A stretch of DNA of 64,000 bases from Promicromonospora sp042731755 (lineage in GTDB: Bacteria; Actinomycetota; Actinomycetes; Actinomycetales; Cellulomonadaceae), in assembly GCF_042731755.1 (NCBI RefSeq), contig NZ_JBHWLR010000009.1, forward strand, positions 1-64,000. The letters are read 5' to 3'. Numbering within the stretch: the stretch's first letter is position 1; each line of letters starts with the position of its first letter. The notes below the pieces were generated by a model. That model had not been told where the DNA came from. It searched no databases and saw only the letters and a list, made by a program, of their open reading frames with translations. This document shows positions 34,774 through 44,352 of this stretch, piece after piece. Both the position numbers and the translations under genes were made by a program.

Positions 34774-34838
34774 TGGATCGGTCTGGCTGGATCGGTCTGG
34801 ATCGGTGGACGTGGATCGGGTGGGACGTGGATCCGTGG
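34774..34838. repeat. TGGATCGG(T) short tandem repeat between PL8 and PL6 genes
   Basis: TGGATCGGTCTGG at 34774 and 34788, TGGATCGGTGG at 34798, TGGATCGGG at 34812 and a variant TGGATCCGTGG at 34828. The array lies in the leader of the PL6 gene and covers most of the gap. It may be slippage-derived, or may act on mRNA structure. Confidence 0.65.
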
Positions 34839-34845
34839 ACGGCGG

Positions 34846-37326
34846 TCAGACGAACGACGCCGTCACGGTCGCCCCGCGCAAGGCGGCGCCGTCGGCGACG
34901 AGCCGCCAGCCCGTGCCCCGCCGCGTGACGGTCACACCGGCGTCGGCGGCGGCCAGGCGCAGTCCTGGCACCTCCAGGTCGACGACCACCTGGGTCCGGG
35001 TCTGCGTCGGGTCGCTCAGCGCGACGCGGGTGGGCCGCTGCCCGCCCGCGGCCGGGTCGGCGTGCAGCACGACCGACGCGGCGCCGTCGGCCACGAGCGC
35101 GCCGGAGATGCCGGCGCCCGGGGCGCCGGGCGCCGCCGCGGCGTCCAGCACGACCCGGCCCGCGCCCCAGAAGTTCGCCGCGACGGTGCCACCGAGCACG
35201 ACGGCGTGCGCGGCGGCGTCCTGCGCGAGCACCCGCAGGCCGTCCGTCGTCCCGCACGCCGCGGAGAACAGCCGCGTCTCCTCAGGCGACGCCGCCGGCA
35301 GCAGCACGTAGGCGTAGGCGGCGTCGGCGGGCGCGGCGCCGTGGTCGAGCCAGGCGGTCAGGTACGGGCGGGTCACGGGGGTGTCGGTGCCGTACTTCAC
35401 GTTGATCTCGCGCCAGGTGTGGGTGCGGTCCTCGCGCAGCGCGCGCAGGGTGGCGCCGTCGGGGAAGACGTAGCCGGACGTCCCCGCGAGGTGGCACCAG
35501 CGCACGTCGTCCAGTGTCGCGGACCAGCCGGGGGTCACGTGCTGGTCCACGCCGTCGACCACGAGGGCGGCGCCGGCGCGCAGCTTGCGGTTCTCCACCA
35601 CGGTCTCGGCGCCGGCGGCGCCCGGCGCCGTGATGCCGGAGCCGAGGCAGACCACGACGTCGTCGAGCAGGAACCAGCTCTTGTACGCGCGCAGGTCGGA
35701 GCCCTGGGCGCGCAGGTCCTGCCCGTAGCTGCCCAGCGTGGTGCCGGGCAGCGTCGCACCGCCCACCCACGTCGCGTCGTTCGTCGCGCGGTGGTCCGAC
35801 CCGTCGGCGCGACGCACGGTGTCCACGGTGGTGCCGGGCAGGCGGTAGGGGTCCACGGTGGGCCAGTAGTCCTCGCTGTAGTGCCCCAGGTCGTCCGTGT
35901 ACAGCAGCACCATGCCGTCGGACAGGTGCCAGCCGTGCAGGTTCTCGTTCTGGATCGACTCGTAGTTGTAGACGCGGGCGGAGTACGCGCTGACGCTGAC
36001 CGCGAAGCCGGGGCGGTGGTGCACCACCTTGTCCATGGCCGGGTACTGGTGCTGCGCGACGAGCGGCCCACGCGGCGTCGGTCCCGCGGCCAGGAGCGCC
36101 TTGGCGGCGACGACGGACGCGGGCGTGGTGCCGGCGAGGAAGTCGCGGTAGGTGTCCTCGGCGATCCACTGCGCGACCAGCGCCGTCAGGGTCGCCGCCT
36201 GCGCCGCCGGGGCGGACGGGATGAGCCGGAGCGTGCCCTCGACCACCGTCTGCGCCGAGGCGTGGCCCTGCTTGCTCGGGCGCGCGATCTCCCGCCCGCA
36301 CACCGAGGCGACGACGTCGCCGCGCACCATGAGCGGGTCGAACCCGTCGGTCACCCAGGCGTAGACGTTGTCCAGGGCCGGGTCGGTGACCTGCCACGGC
36401 GAGTCGCCCAGCAGGTGCAGCAGAGAGGACAGGGTGCCGAGCAGCTCCTTGCCGTAGCCGCCGTTGTACGGGTGCTTCCAGTGCTGCAGGAACGAGCCGT
36501 CCCGGAAGAAGCCCTCCCCCGTGCCCGCTGCGGCGGCCGAGTCGTCCACGAAGGCGAGCACGCTGTTGGCGCCGGAGCCGTCGACGTCGCTGAGGGCGTC
36601 GCGGACCCGGAGCAGCGCGTCGCCGTCGCCGTCGAGCGCGGCGCGGACCGCGACCACGGTGGCGATCCACACCCGGTTGGCCCCCGTGGCGATCTGCCGG
36701 TCGGCCCGCCACAGGTTCGGGTCGGGCGTGTAGTGGTGGACGGCGGCCGTGGAGCGCGCGAGGTCGGCGCCGAGGTGCTCGCGCAGCACCACCAGGGTGT
36801 CGACCAGGGCCGAGGCGGAGCCGATCTCCCAGTCCCAGTCGTTGTCGAAGCGCGGCAGGCCGGGGCCGTAGAGGTTGTCGTGCATCCAGCCGAGGCCGTC
36901 GGCCACGGCGTCGGCCACCGCCGGGTCGCCCGCGACCGAGGTGCCGGGCGTCGCCCAGGCCACCGCGATCGAGCGCAGCCGCTTGAAGGTCGTGGTCACG
37001 TTCGTGGACCGGGTCCGGTCGGCGAGGTCGGCCCACAGGGCCGTGCGCCCCGCCGACCGGTCAAGGGTGGTCAGCACCGTGGTCGCCGCGCGGTCCACGC
37101 GCCGGACGGCGGCCGCCACGTGGGTGTCGGCGAGGTCGAGACCCGGGCCGCCGGTCTGCAGCACGGCCCAGCGCTCGACCAGCTCGGTGGTCGTGGCCGC
37201 GGGCAGCGCCCGGGCGGGCAGGGCGGCGTACGGCGCCAGGGCGGCCACGCCCGCGAGCGTGCCCAGGCCGAACAGCACGGTGCGCCGGGTCGGGCCGGAG
37301 CCCTCGGTTGCGGTGTCGTTCTCCAT
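34846..37326 (-). CDS. Secreted PL8-family polysaccharide lyase
   Basis: 826 residues. Tat-like signal (RRTVLFGLGTL). The alpha/alpha toroid has FDNDWDWEIGSASALVDTLVVL, catalytic Asn217 in TGANRVW, and catalytic His282 and Tyr291 in GSFLQHWKHPYNGGYG (nine apart, as in hyaluronate and xanthan lyases), then MVRGDVVASVCGREIAR; C-terminal beta-sandwich domains follow. PL8 enzymes act on hyaluronan, chondroitin or xanthan; which one cannot be decided here. ATG 37326 follows GAGAGGGA. Confidence 0.92.
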   Translation of the reverse strand: MENDTATEGSGPTRRTVLFGLGTLAGVAALAPYAALPARALPAATTTELVERWAVLQTGGPGLDLADTHVAAAVRRVDRAATTVLTTLDRSAGRTALWADLADRTRSTNVTTTFKRLRSIAVAWATPGTSVAGDPAVADAVADGLGWMHDNLYGPGLPRFDNDWDWEIGSASALVDTLVVLREHLGADLARSTAAVHHYTPDPNLWRADRQIATGANRVWIATVVAVRAALDGDGDALLRVRDALSDVDGSGANSVLAFVDDSAAAAGTGEGFFRDGSFLQHWKHPYNGGYGKELLGTLSSLLHLLGDSPWQVTDPALDNVYAWVTDGFDPLMVRGDVVASVCGREIARPSKQGHASAQTVVEGTLRLIPSAPAAQAATLTALVAQWIAEDTYRDFLAGTTPASVVAAKALLAAGPTPRGPLVAQHQYPAMDKVVHHRPGFAVSVSAYSARVYNYESIQNENLHGWHLSDGMVLLYTDDLGHYSEDYWPTVDPYRLPGTTVDTVRRADGSDHRATNDATWVGGATLPGTTLGSYGQDLRAQGSDLRAYKSWFLLDDVVVCLGSGITAPGAAGAETVVENRKLRAGAALVVDGVDQHVTPGWSATLDDVRWCHLAGTSGYVFPDGATLRALREDRTHTWREINVKYGTDTPVTRPYLTAWLDHGAAPADAAYAYVLLPAASPEETRLFSAACGTTDGLRVLAQDAAAHAVVLGGTVAANFWGAGRVVLDAAAAPGAPGAGISGALVADGAASVVLHADPAAGGQRPTRVALSDPTQTRTQVVVDLEVPGLRLAAADAGVTVTRRGTGWRLVADGAALRGATVTASFV

Positions 37327-37403
37327 CACGGTCCCTCTCGTCGTTGAGCTGGTGCGGTGCGTCGTCAAGGCGGTGCGGTGGTGCCGTGCGGTGCGGTGCA
37401 TCG

Positions 37404-37448
37404 GCCGCGCGCGGGCGCGCGGCACCCGCCCGTCGCGGGGACGGGCGG
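37404..37448 (-). terminator. Two adjacent hairpins after the SGNH hydrolase gene
   Basis: Arms of 9 bp at 37404-37412/37415-37423, and CCGCCCGTC (37426-37434) with GACGGGCGG (37440-37448). They lie 14-58 nt beyond the stop of the minus-strand gene and divide the transport/intracellular part of locus B from the secreted-lyase part. The next 75 bp contain reiterated GTGCGGTG. Confidence 0.55.
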
Positions 37449-37461
37449 AGTCGGGGGTGGG

Positions 37462-38841
37462 TCAGCCCAGCAGCGTGCGGCGGCCGACCGCCGCCGCCAT
37501 CGCCGCCGCGCCGGCGGGGCTCGGGTGCAGGCCGTCGCCGCTGTCGTACGCGGGCAGCAGCCGGGCCGGGTTCGCGGGGTCGGCGACCGCGGCGGCGACG
37601 TCGGCCACGGCGTCGAACGCCCCGGCGTCGGGCCGCCCGCCCTGCCCGCCCCCGCCGCCCGCCCCGGCGAGCAGCGCGGCGTTGACGTACCGCCGCTCCT
37701 CCTCCAGTGCGGGTGTCCAGCGCTGCCAGCCGCCGAAGGGCGTGATCGTGGTGCCGACCACGCGCAGTCCCCGGTCGCGGGCGCGCAGCACGAGCTGCCG
37801 GTACCCGGCGAGGATCACCTCGGGGTCAGTCTGGCTGGGCGGCTGCTGCAGGTCGTTGACGCCGAGCACCACCAGCAGCGTGTCCACCCCGGGCAGCGCC
37901 AGCGCGTCCCGGTCGAGGCGGGCCTGGCCGCTCGGCCCGAAGCGCTCGTCGTCGAGCAGCACGCGGTTGCCGCTGATGCCCAGGTTCGCGATCCCGACCG
38001 GCCCGCCGCGCTCCGTGAGCCGCCGCGCGAGGTGGTCGGTGAGCCGCTGGTCGGCGTCGTCGGGCGTGCCGACACCCTCGGTGATCGAGTCGCCCAGCAC
38101 GGCGACGCCGGGAACGCCCGGGCGCTCGACGTCGACGCCGCACAGGAGCACCGCCGAGCGGGTCGTGACCGCGCCCTCCCCGGCGAAGGCGTCGCCCAGG
38201 TCGGCCGTGCGGTCCCCCGCGGCGACGTAGCCGGTCGCGTGGACGTTGCGGTGAAAGCTCAGGCTCCCGGTCGGCCCGGGCAGGTGCAGGCTGACCACGA
38301 GGTCGCCGCCGTCGAGTACGGCGAGGGACACGGGGTCGCTGACGAGCGTCGCTCCGGCGGCGAGCCACCCACCCGGCGCCCCGCCGAAGGTCACGGCGGT
38401 CACGGTAGCCGGGTCGACGCCCGGCCCGGCCCCGGCGAGCCCGGCGACGCGGCGGGCGACGGTCACCGCGCCGATCAGCGTGGGCTGGGCCGAGAACGTC
38501 CCCGCAAGGCGGATCCGCAGGCGCCCGGCCGCGCCGCCCGGACCTGCACCGCCGCCCGGCACCGTCCCCGCGCTGAGGCGCAGCACGTGCCGGACGGTCC
38601 GGTCCGTCACCCCGGCCTGGACCAGCGGGTCGGTCGCCGTCGGGCGGGTGTGGGCGGTGGCCCACGACGGCACCCAGGCGACGCGGCGGCTCCCCGCCCC
38701 CGACGCCGGTCCGGCGTCAGGCAGCGTGCGCGGGCCGGCGACTGCGGGGCTCGCAAGGGCGGAGCCGGCCAGCAGGGCGCCGGTCGAGGCCAGGGCTCCC
38801 GTCAGCAGGGTGCGGCGGGCGAGCGGGGCGGTGCCGGTCAT
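37462..38841 (-). CDS. Secreted SGNH/GDSL-family esterase
   Basis: 459 residues. Tat-type signal (ARRTLLTGALASTGALLAGSA). An N-terminal beta-rich domain of about 230 residues precedes the SGNH domain: block I GDSITEG, the Gly in GISGNR, block III GVND and block V DGLHPSP. The layout resembles actinobacterial carbohydrate esterases and the Streptomyces-type GDSL proteins found in lyase loci. It probably removes acyl groups from the extracellular polymer. Its start overlaps the upstream DUF624 stop (ATGA). Confidence 0.88.
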   Translation of the reverse strand: MTGTAPLARRTLLTGALASTGALLAGSALASPAVAGPRTLPDAGPASGAGSRRVAWVPSWATAHTRPTATDPLVQAGVTDRTVRHVLRLSAGTVPGGGAGPGGAAGRLRIRLAGTFSAQPTLIGAVTVARRVAGLAGAGPGVDPATVTAVTFGGAPGGWLAAGATLVSDPVSLAVLDGGDLVVSLHLPGPTGSLSFHRNVHATGYVAAGDRTADLGDAFAGEGAVTTRSAVLLCGVDVERPGVPGVAVLGDSITEGVGTPDDADQRLTDHLARRLTERGGPVGIANLGISGNRVLLDDERFGPSGQARLDRDALALPGVDTLLVVLGVNDLQQPPSQTDPEVILAGYRQLVLRARDRGLRVVGTTITPFGGWQRWTPALEEERRYVNAALLAGAGGGGGQGGRPDAGAFDAVADVAAAVADPANPARLLPAYDSGDGLHPSPAGAAAMAAAVGRRTLLG

Positions 38842-39491
38842 GCGTCCTCCGTCGGGTCGGTGCGGTCGGGAACCACGGTCTGGTCGAGGATCACGAGCCC
38901 CACCAGCACGGGCACGCTCGCGGACAGCAGCAGCGGTCCGGCGGGGATCACCAGGGAGAACACCGGCGTCGCGACGACGGCGCCCAGCAGCGCCGTCCCC
39001 CGCGCCACCGAGCCGAAGGCGAACCACAGCGCGTCGCCGACCCAGCCGCGCGCCGTGCCCGCGGGATCCGCGCCCGCCACCACGGCGAGGGCCAGGTGGT
39101 AGGGCACGGCCACGAGCAGCAGCCCCAGCGCGAGCAGCACGAGGACGACGGCGGCGGGGCCGGTCCGCCCCGCGAGGAAGACGACGTCGACCACCAGCAG
39201 GGCCAGCCCGGCGGTCGAGGCGACCGCGTGGACCAGCAGCGGCCGCAGGTAGATGCCGAAGGCGCGGAAGACGCCGGTGAACGTGCGCGTCTCGCCGTCG
39301 GCCCGCCAGGCGCGCAGCGCGTGCGCCGTCGCCGCGAGCGCGGGGAGCCACGTGACCACGCCGACGCACAGGACGGCGAACGCCACGCCCGCGAGCACGG
39401 GGTGCGCGAGCCACTCCAGCCAGCCCAGCAGCGTGCGCGACCACTGGCGGGAGCCGTCGGGGCGCACCTGGGTCGACGCGGCGGCGGTCAT
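38838..39491 (-). CDS. DUF624 (YesL-like) membrane protein
   Basis: 217 residues with five to six hydrophobic helices. The N-terminal LEWLAHPVLAGVAFAVLCVGVVTWLPALAATAHALR and the FRAFG segment match the DUF624/YesL family, which is found in sugar ABC operons such as the rhamnogalacturonan locus of Bacillus. Function is not established; a helper of the transporter is a common guess. Overlaps both neighbours by 4 bp (ATGA), so it is part of a tightly coupled unit. Confidence 0.85.
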   Translation of the reverse strand: MTAAASTQVRPDGSRQWSRTLLGWLEWLAHPVLAGVAFAVLCVGVVTWLPALAATAHALRAWRADGETRTFTGVFRAFGIYLRPLLVHAVASTAGLALLVVDVVFLAGRTGPAAVVLVLLALGLLLVAVPYHLALAVVAGADPAGTARGWVGDALWFAFGSVARGTALLGAVVATPVFSLVIPAGPLLLSASVPVLVGLVILDQTVVPDRTDPTEDA

Positions 39492-41566
39492 GCGTCCGCC
39501 CCGAGCACGCGCGTGACCCCGCCCGCGACCAGCACGGCCCGGGCTCGCGTCCGCACGCCCTCGGCGTCGATCACGCCGTCCGGGCCTGCGAGGTAGGCGC
39601 GCTCGCCATCCCCGAGGTCGACCGCCACGCCGGCGCGCGCCGGCAGCAGCCGCGCCACCGGGCCGCTCGCGCCGTCGCGACCGTCGGCGCCGTCGGCGCG
39701 GAAGGCGTCGAACGGCTCGATCACGGTCACCGCGAGCAGGTCGCGCGCCGCGGGCGGCGTCACGCGCAGGGTGTGCATCCGGCGCGTGACCACGAGGTCC
39801 GGCGTGCTGGAGGTGGGGTTGGCCTCGACGTCCGTGACGACCCGCTCCACTGCGGGCGCGCCCGCCGCACCCGGGGCGTACGTGGTGAGCCAGGCTCCGG
39901 CGCGGCCGTTGCGCAGCACGTGCCGGACGGCGCCGGCGCCAGCATCGTCGGGCCCGGGCGCCACCTCCTCGGCCGGGTGGTCGGCGTGGAAGAGCAGCGT
40001 CCACGACCGTGGCTCGGCGGCCCGGCCCCGGTCGACCACGACCGCGCGTCCCGAGGGCAGCACGGCGATCGTCCGCTCCAGGCTCTCGACCCCGAGCTCC
40101 TCCGGGTACATGCGCCCTGTCCGGGCCCGGCCGTGCAGAAACCCGCCCTCGGCGAGGATGTCCACCATGTCGGCGGTACGGGTCGGGGGCGCGCCCGCGT
40201 AGACGTGGTAGCGGCCCTCCCCCGCGAAACCCTGTCCGTCCACCAGCACGAGGTTGTGGTGCCCGGCGCGCTTGCGGTTGGAGTAGCCCTCGTCGACCAG
40301 CAGCCACGCGCCGCGCGAGGCGAGCACGAACGAGCCGGCGTCGGGGTGGTGGTGGCCGGCGCTCAGGGTGTCCCACCCGCGCTCGGCGTCGATGCGGCGC
40401 GAGGTCTCCCACGCCGTCCGGCCGCCGCCGGGCGACGACTTGAACGAGAGCAGCGTCGCGTCGTCGTCCCACGAGGTGCGGTGCACCAGCAGGCCGAGGT
40501 CCTCGAACGCCGCCTGGGGCGGGACGGTGGTCGCCGGGTCCACGGGTTCGACGGCGGCGTCGTACCAGAGCAACTCGGCCCACGCCTCGGGCAGCACACC
40601 CGGGCGGACGCCGCTCTCGTACGCCTCGCGCCAGAAGAAGCGGTCGGCGACGGTGTCGGCGAGCCACTGCGCCTCCCCGATCCCGTACCGCGCGGCCAGT
40701 ATCCGGTAGAGCGCCACGCTGTGCCCGCTGCGCCGGTCGTGGCAGTCGCCGTGGTCCACGATCTCCTCGTAGCCGGGCGCGGCCTGGTGCAGCCGGTACC
40801 AGAAGGTGTGGGCGAGGAACCGGCAGCGGTCCCACCAGTCGACGCCCTCGGTGTGCCGGAGCAGGTCGAGGTAGGTCGCGAGCCACGGCACGCCGTACCG
40901 CCAGTACACGACGCCCTCCATGTCGGAGCCGTCGGCCGGCAGCACGTCGACGACGGTCGCGAACGCGTCCTTGGCCCGTTCCGTCCAGGCGCGCTCGCCG
41001 AGCGCGTACCCCACGGTCGCGAGGCCCGTGTGGCAGATCCAGTGGTGGTTCTGCCAGTACGAGCTGCTCCACCAGGAGCCCTCGTTCGCCACCGCGAAGT
41101 CGTACAGCCGCTGGCCCTGCAGGGCCAGCTTGGCGCGCAGCGCCTCCGCGCGCTCGGACCCGAGGTCGTCGCCGAGCCAGGTGTACGCCAGGGACAGCCC
41201 GTGCAGCAGCCACCCCGCGTCGAGGTCGTGGTCGGGCAGGTGCGCCCGGCCCCAGTGCTCGAAGGACACGGCCGCCGAGATCCAGCGCCACGCCTCCTCC
41301 AGGTAGTGGCCCTGCCCGGTGAGCCGGTACGCGAGCGCGAGGTTGGCGGCGGCCGGCCCCAGGTAGGTGATGCTCGCGAGCGGGTGCTCCGTCGGCGGCG
41401 CGGTGCGCCGGTACAGGTCGCACTGCTCGGCGAGCCGGCGCCACTGCGGCGCGAGGTCGCCGTCGAGGCGGGAGCGGAGGTCGGCCAGGCGCGCGTCGTC
41501 GAGCAGGAGCCGGGTGGGCGCGCCGGCCGCGGCGAGCGCGGCCGGACCCAGGTCCGTGTCAGTCAT
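39488..41566 (-). CDS. Heparinase II/III-family lyase (cytoplasmic) 1
   Basis: 692 residues, no signal peptide. The N-terminal helical part has QNHHWICHTGLATVGYAL, DMEGVVYWRYG and VDHGDCHDRRSGH; the C-terminal Heparinase II/III domain has GHHHPDAGSFVLASRGAWLLVDEGY. Homologues include PL15/PL21-like oligo-uronate lyases acting by beta-elimination. Being cytoplasmic it should act on imported oligomers. Start at ATG 41566 lies 8 bp inside the preceding gene. Confidence 0.82.
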   Translation of the reverse strand: MTDTDLGPAALAAAGAPTRLLLDDARLADLRSRLDGDLAPQWRRLAEQCDLYRRTAPPTEHPLASITYLGPAAANLALAYRLTGQGHYLEEAWRWISAAVSFEHWGRAHLPDHDLDAGWLLHGLSLAYTWLGDDLGSERAEALRAKLALQGQRLYDFAVANEGSWWSSSYWQNHHWICHTGLATVGYALGERAWTERAKDAFATVVDVLPADGSDMEGVVYWRYGVPWLATYLDLLRHTEGVDWWDRCRFLAHTFWYRLHQAAPGYEEIVDHGDCHDRRSGHSVALYRILAARYGIGEAQWLADTVADRFFWREAYESGVRPGVLPEAWAELLWYDAAVEPVDPATTVPPQAAFEDLGLLVHRTSWDDDATLLSFKSSPGGGRTAWETSRRIDAERGWDTLSAGHHHPDAGSFVLASRGAWLLVDEGYSNRKRAGHHNLVLVDGQGFAGEGRYHVYAGAPPTRTADMVDILAEGGFLHGRARTGRMYPEELGVESLERTIAVLPSGRAVVVDRGRAAEPRSWTLLFHADHPAEEVAPGPDDAGAGAVRHVLRNGRAGAWLTTYAPGAAGAPAVERVVTDVEANPTSSTPDLVVTRRMHTLRVTPPAARDLLAVTVIEPFDAFRADGADGRDGASGPVARLLPARAGVAVDLGDGERAYLAGPDGVIDAEGVRTRARAVLVAGGVTRVLGADA

Positions 41567-43514
41567 GGGTCGCCTCCCCGGGCACCCGGTGCACGTCCAC
41601 CGCGCCGTCGGCGCGCCGGACCCGGACCTCGGCCTGGTCCACGTCCACGGCCAGCTCCACGCCGTCGGGCACGTCGCCCGCCGCGGCACCGGCCCGGTAG
41701 ACGGACACCCACACGGCCGACGTCGCCCCGTGCGCCGTCCAGTCGACGTGCGCACGCTCGCGCTGCGGGTCGTCGGCGGGCCCAGGTCCCGGGCGGACGG
41801 CGGCCCGCACCGGCACCGGCCCGTCGGGTCCGGCGGCGCGCGCGGCGTGGACGCCGTCGAGCCGCTCCGCGCCGTCCCAGCCGGTGCGCACGACGTCGCC
41901 GTCGAGGCGCACCCCGAGCGGGACGTCGGGCCGCAGCCCGAGCGTGAGCCGCCGGGCCCGGTCGGCGGTCGCGACCACGACGTCGAGCAGGTAGCCGTCG
42001 CCGGCCACGAGCCGGCGCAGCGCCCGGACGCCGTCGTACCAGGACGTCGCGTCGCCGCGGACCTCGACGGTGAGCGACCGCCCGTCGCGGTCGAGCAGGC
42101 GGCCGGTCGCCTCGGCGGGGTCGCCGTCGTCCACCCGGACGCCCGGGTGAGCGGCGGCGGACATGTAGTGGTCGCGCCACGCGGGGTGCCCGTAGGGCAC
42201 CTGCCCGGGGTCGGGCTGCCACGGGGTCCGCTGCCCGTAGAGGTACAGCGCCAGCTTGTCGTGGTGCCCGTGGCCTGCGCCGTGCGGCCCGTGGTCGAGC
42301 ACGGCGTGGATGCCCGCGGCGCGCACGACGGCGATCCCCACCTCCTCGTCGACGCTAACGACCGGACGGGCCGGGCGGTCGACGACGAGCGGCGTGCCGG
42401 CGAACCAGCCGCCGGGCAGGGCGCGCAGCTCGTCCGCCAGCGGGTCGCCCGGGCCGTGGCCCGGTCCGGCCGCCGCCACCTCGCGGCGGGCGCGGGCGGC
42501 GACGGCCGCGAGCCCGGCGTCCGCCACGAACCCGTCGGCGAGCGCGCACAGCTCCGTCCACTCCAGCGCGAGCGGGGGGCGCAGGTACGGGCCGTCGTGG
42601 ATCGCGGGCAGGATGCCGTCGTCGGTGGCCAGGCCCGCGAGCACGTCGACCATCGCGACGAGCCGGTCCCGGGCCGCGGGCGGCAGGGCCGCCGGGTCGG
42701 TCCCGCGCAGGGACAGCAGGTAGGCCCGCAGCACGAAGCCGTGGTAGTACGTGCTGGCCTCCCACTCCCAGCCGCCGCGGGTGGTCGCGGCGAGCGCGTG
42801 GGCGAGCTGCCCGTGCTCCCCGGCCAGCCACTCGTCGTCGTCCAGGGACGACGGCGCGGCGCCCTCGGCGACGCCGCCGGCCCGCACGAGGGCCGCGGCC
42901 CGCGCGCACACCCGGCCGGCGGCGTTCAGCCAGGCCGTGTAGTTCGAGGTGAACCGGCCCTCGCCCACGAGCCGGTCTCGCGCCGCGCGTGCCGCCTCGG
43001 CGGTCGCGTCGAGCACCGGGAGCACGGGGCGCAGGTCAGCGGTCCGCTCCGGCGCGGACTCGGCGAGCGACCACACCGCGTGGCCGATCGAGACGGACCA
43101 GATCGCGTCGGTCAGCGCCTGGTGGAACAGCCGGCCCCGGAGCATCCAGTCCTGCGCCCGCTCGTGCTCGCCGCCGCCGGCGACCTCGGCGTAGACGTCG
43201 GCGTACGCCGCGAGCAGCGCGACGGCCTCGTCCCGGTCGGTGTCCGAACCCGTGCGGGCGGCCCGGTGCGCAAGCACCCGGATGCGCCGCGCCCACGCCT
43301 GGTGGCTCAGCACCAGCCAGGCGCCGCGCACGGGTTCGGAGTCGACCCGGCAGCCGTGCGGGCACCGCACCCCGCCCGCGGGCGGTACCGGACCCGGGAT
43401 GCCCTCGTGGGAGAGCTCCGTGCCGTGCACCGGGCAGACGAAGTTGTGCCACCAGCCGCCGCGCTCGCGCGGCAGCCCGGCCAAGGCGGTGTGCTCCGGG
43501 GCCAGGGAGGTCAT
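41559..43514 (-). CDS. Heparinase II/III-family lyase (cytoplasmic) 2
   Basis: 651 residues, no signal peptide. The N-terminus carries a Cys/His cluster (FVCPVHGTELSH and RCPHGC) that looks like a zinc ribbon, typical of this family. The helical domain has EGRFTSNYTAWLNAAG and EWEASTYYHGFVLRAYL; the C-terminal domain has HGPHGAGHGHHDKLALYLYG. It differs widely from its neighbour, so the two probably have different bond specificities or act in sequence. ATG 43514 overlaps the upstream SDR stop (ATGA). Confidence 0.82.
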   Translation of the reverse strand: MTSLAPEHTALAGLPRERGGWWHNFVCPVHGTELSHEGIPGPVPPAGGVRCPHGCRVDSEPVRGAWLVLSHQAWARRIRVLAHRAARTGSDTDRDEAVALLAAYADVYAEVAGGGEHERAQDWMLRGRLFHQALTDAIWSVSIGHAVWSLAESAPERTADLRPVLPVLDATAEAARAARDRLVGEGRFTSNYTAWLNAAGRVCARAAALVRAGGVAEGAAPSSLDDDEWLAGEHGQLAHALAATTRGGWEWEASTYYHGFVLRAYLLSLRGTDPAALPPAARDRLVAMVDVLAGLATDDGILPAIHDGPYLRPPLALEWTELCALADGFVADAGLAAVAARARREVAAAGPGHGPGDPLADELRALPGGWFAGTPLVVDRPARPVVSVDEEVGIAVVRAAGIHAVLDHGPHGAGHGHHDKLALYLYGQRTPWQPDPGQVPYGHPAWRDHYMSAAAHPGVRVDDGDPAEATGRLLDRDGRSLTVEVRGDATSWYDGVRALRRLVAGDGYLLDVVVATADRARRLTLGLRPDVPLGVRLDGDVVRTGWDGAERLDGVHAARAAGPDGPVPVRAAVRPGPGPADDPQRERAHVDWTAHGATSAVWVSVYRAGAAAGDVPDGVELAVDVDQAEVRVRRADGAVDVHRVPGEATHD

Positions 43515-44275
43515 CGCGGCCAGGTCCCGCCGTCGACGTCGAGCGTGGTGCCCGTGATGTACGACGCCTCACGCGAGGCGAGGTACAGCACGGCCGCGGC
43601 GACGTCGTCCACCGTCCCGGGGCGGCCCACCGGGGTGCCCGCGACCATCTTCTGCTGCGCCTCGGCGGTGCTGAACGTGCCGTGGAACGCGGTGTCCGCG
43701 ATGTACCCCGGGGCCACGGCGTTGACCGTGACGCCCTGGGCGCCCAGCTCCTTGGCGAGGCCCTTGACGAACCCGCGGATGCCCGCCTTCGCCGCCGCGT
43801 ACACGACCGACCCGGGCCCGCCGCCGTTGTGCGCCGCGAGGGAGGAGATCGCGACGATCCGCGGCCGGTCCGACTCGAGCAGGTGCGGGATCGCCGCCCG
43901 GCAGGTGCGGAACGTCGCGCCGAGGTTGACGTCCACCACGGAGGCGTAGTGCTCGTCGCTCATCTCGGCGACCGGCACGCGGCCGATCAGGTGCCCCGCG
44001 TTGCAGACCACCACGTCGAGCCCGCCCAGGAACGCCACGGACTCGGCGACGAGCCGGTCGACGTCCTCGGTCACCGTCACGTCGGCGCGCAGCGCCACGG
44101 CCTTGCGGCCCAGCGCCTCGATGTCCGCCACGGTCGCGGCCGCGGCGTCGGCCGAGCTGCCGTAGTGCACCACGACGTCGGCCCCCGCGGCCGCCAGGGC
44201 CAGGGCGATCCCCCGGCCGATGCCGTGCCCCGCGCCCGTCACGAGCACCCGTACGTCCGTCATGTCCATCGCCAT
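43511..44275 (-). CDS. SDR-family oxidoreductase in the uronate locus
   Basis: 254 residues; classical SDR with TGAGHGIGRG, NAGH, Ser in SSLAAHN, YAAAKAG and a DVDGG C-terminus typical of the FabG/KduD group. In lyase loci such enzymes often reduce the unsaturated uronate product (DEH or DKI) to KDG-type acids; that role is inferred from context only. ATG 44275 has AGGA 6 nt upstream; internal Met at 44269 or 44263 are alternatives. Confidence 0.87.
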   Translation of the reverse strand: MAMDMTDVRVLVTGAGHGIGRGIALALAAAGADVVVHYGSSADAAAATVADIEALGRKAVALRADVTVTEDVDRLVAESVAFLGGLDVVVCNAGHLIGRVPVAEMSDEHYASVVDVNLGATFRTCRAAIPHLLESDRPRIVAISSLAAHNGGGPGSVVYAAAKAGIRGFVKGLAKELGAQGVTVNAVAPGYIADTAFHGTFSTAEAQQKMVAGTPVGRPGTVDDVAAAVLYLASREASYITGTTLDVDGGTWPR

Positions 44276-44352
44276 CTGCAGTCCTCTCTCTCCGGCACGC
44301 GGCGCCCTGCCCCGTGTCGTCCGTTGCCCGCGTGTCGCTTGATCCCCGGGTG

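Noticed and set aside
34306..37347. 1013-codon + strand frame opposite PL6/PL8
   Set aside because: No recognisable domain and biased composition; the opposite strand encodes complete lyases with catalytic residues.
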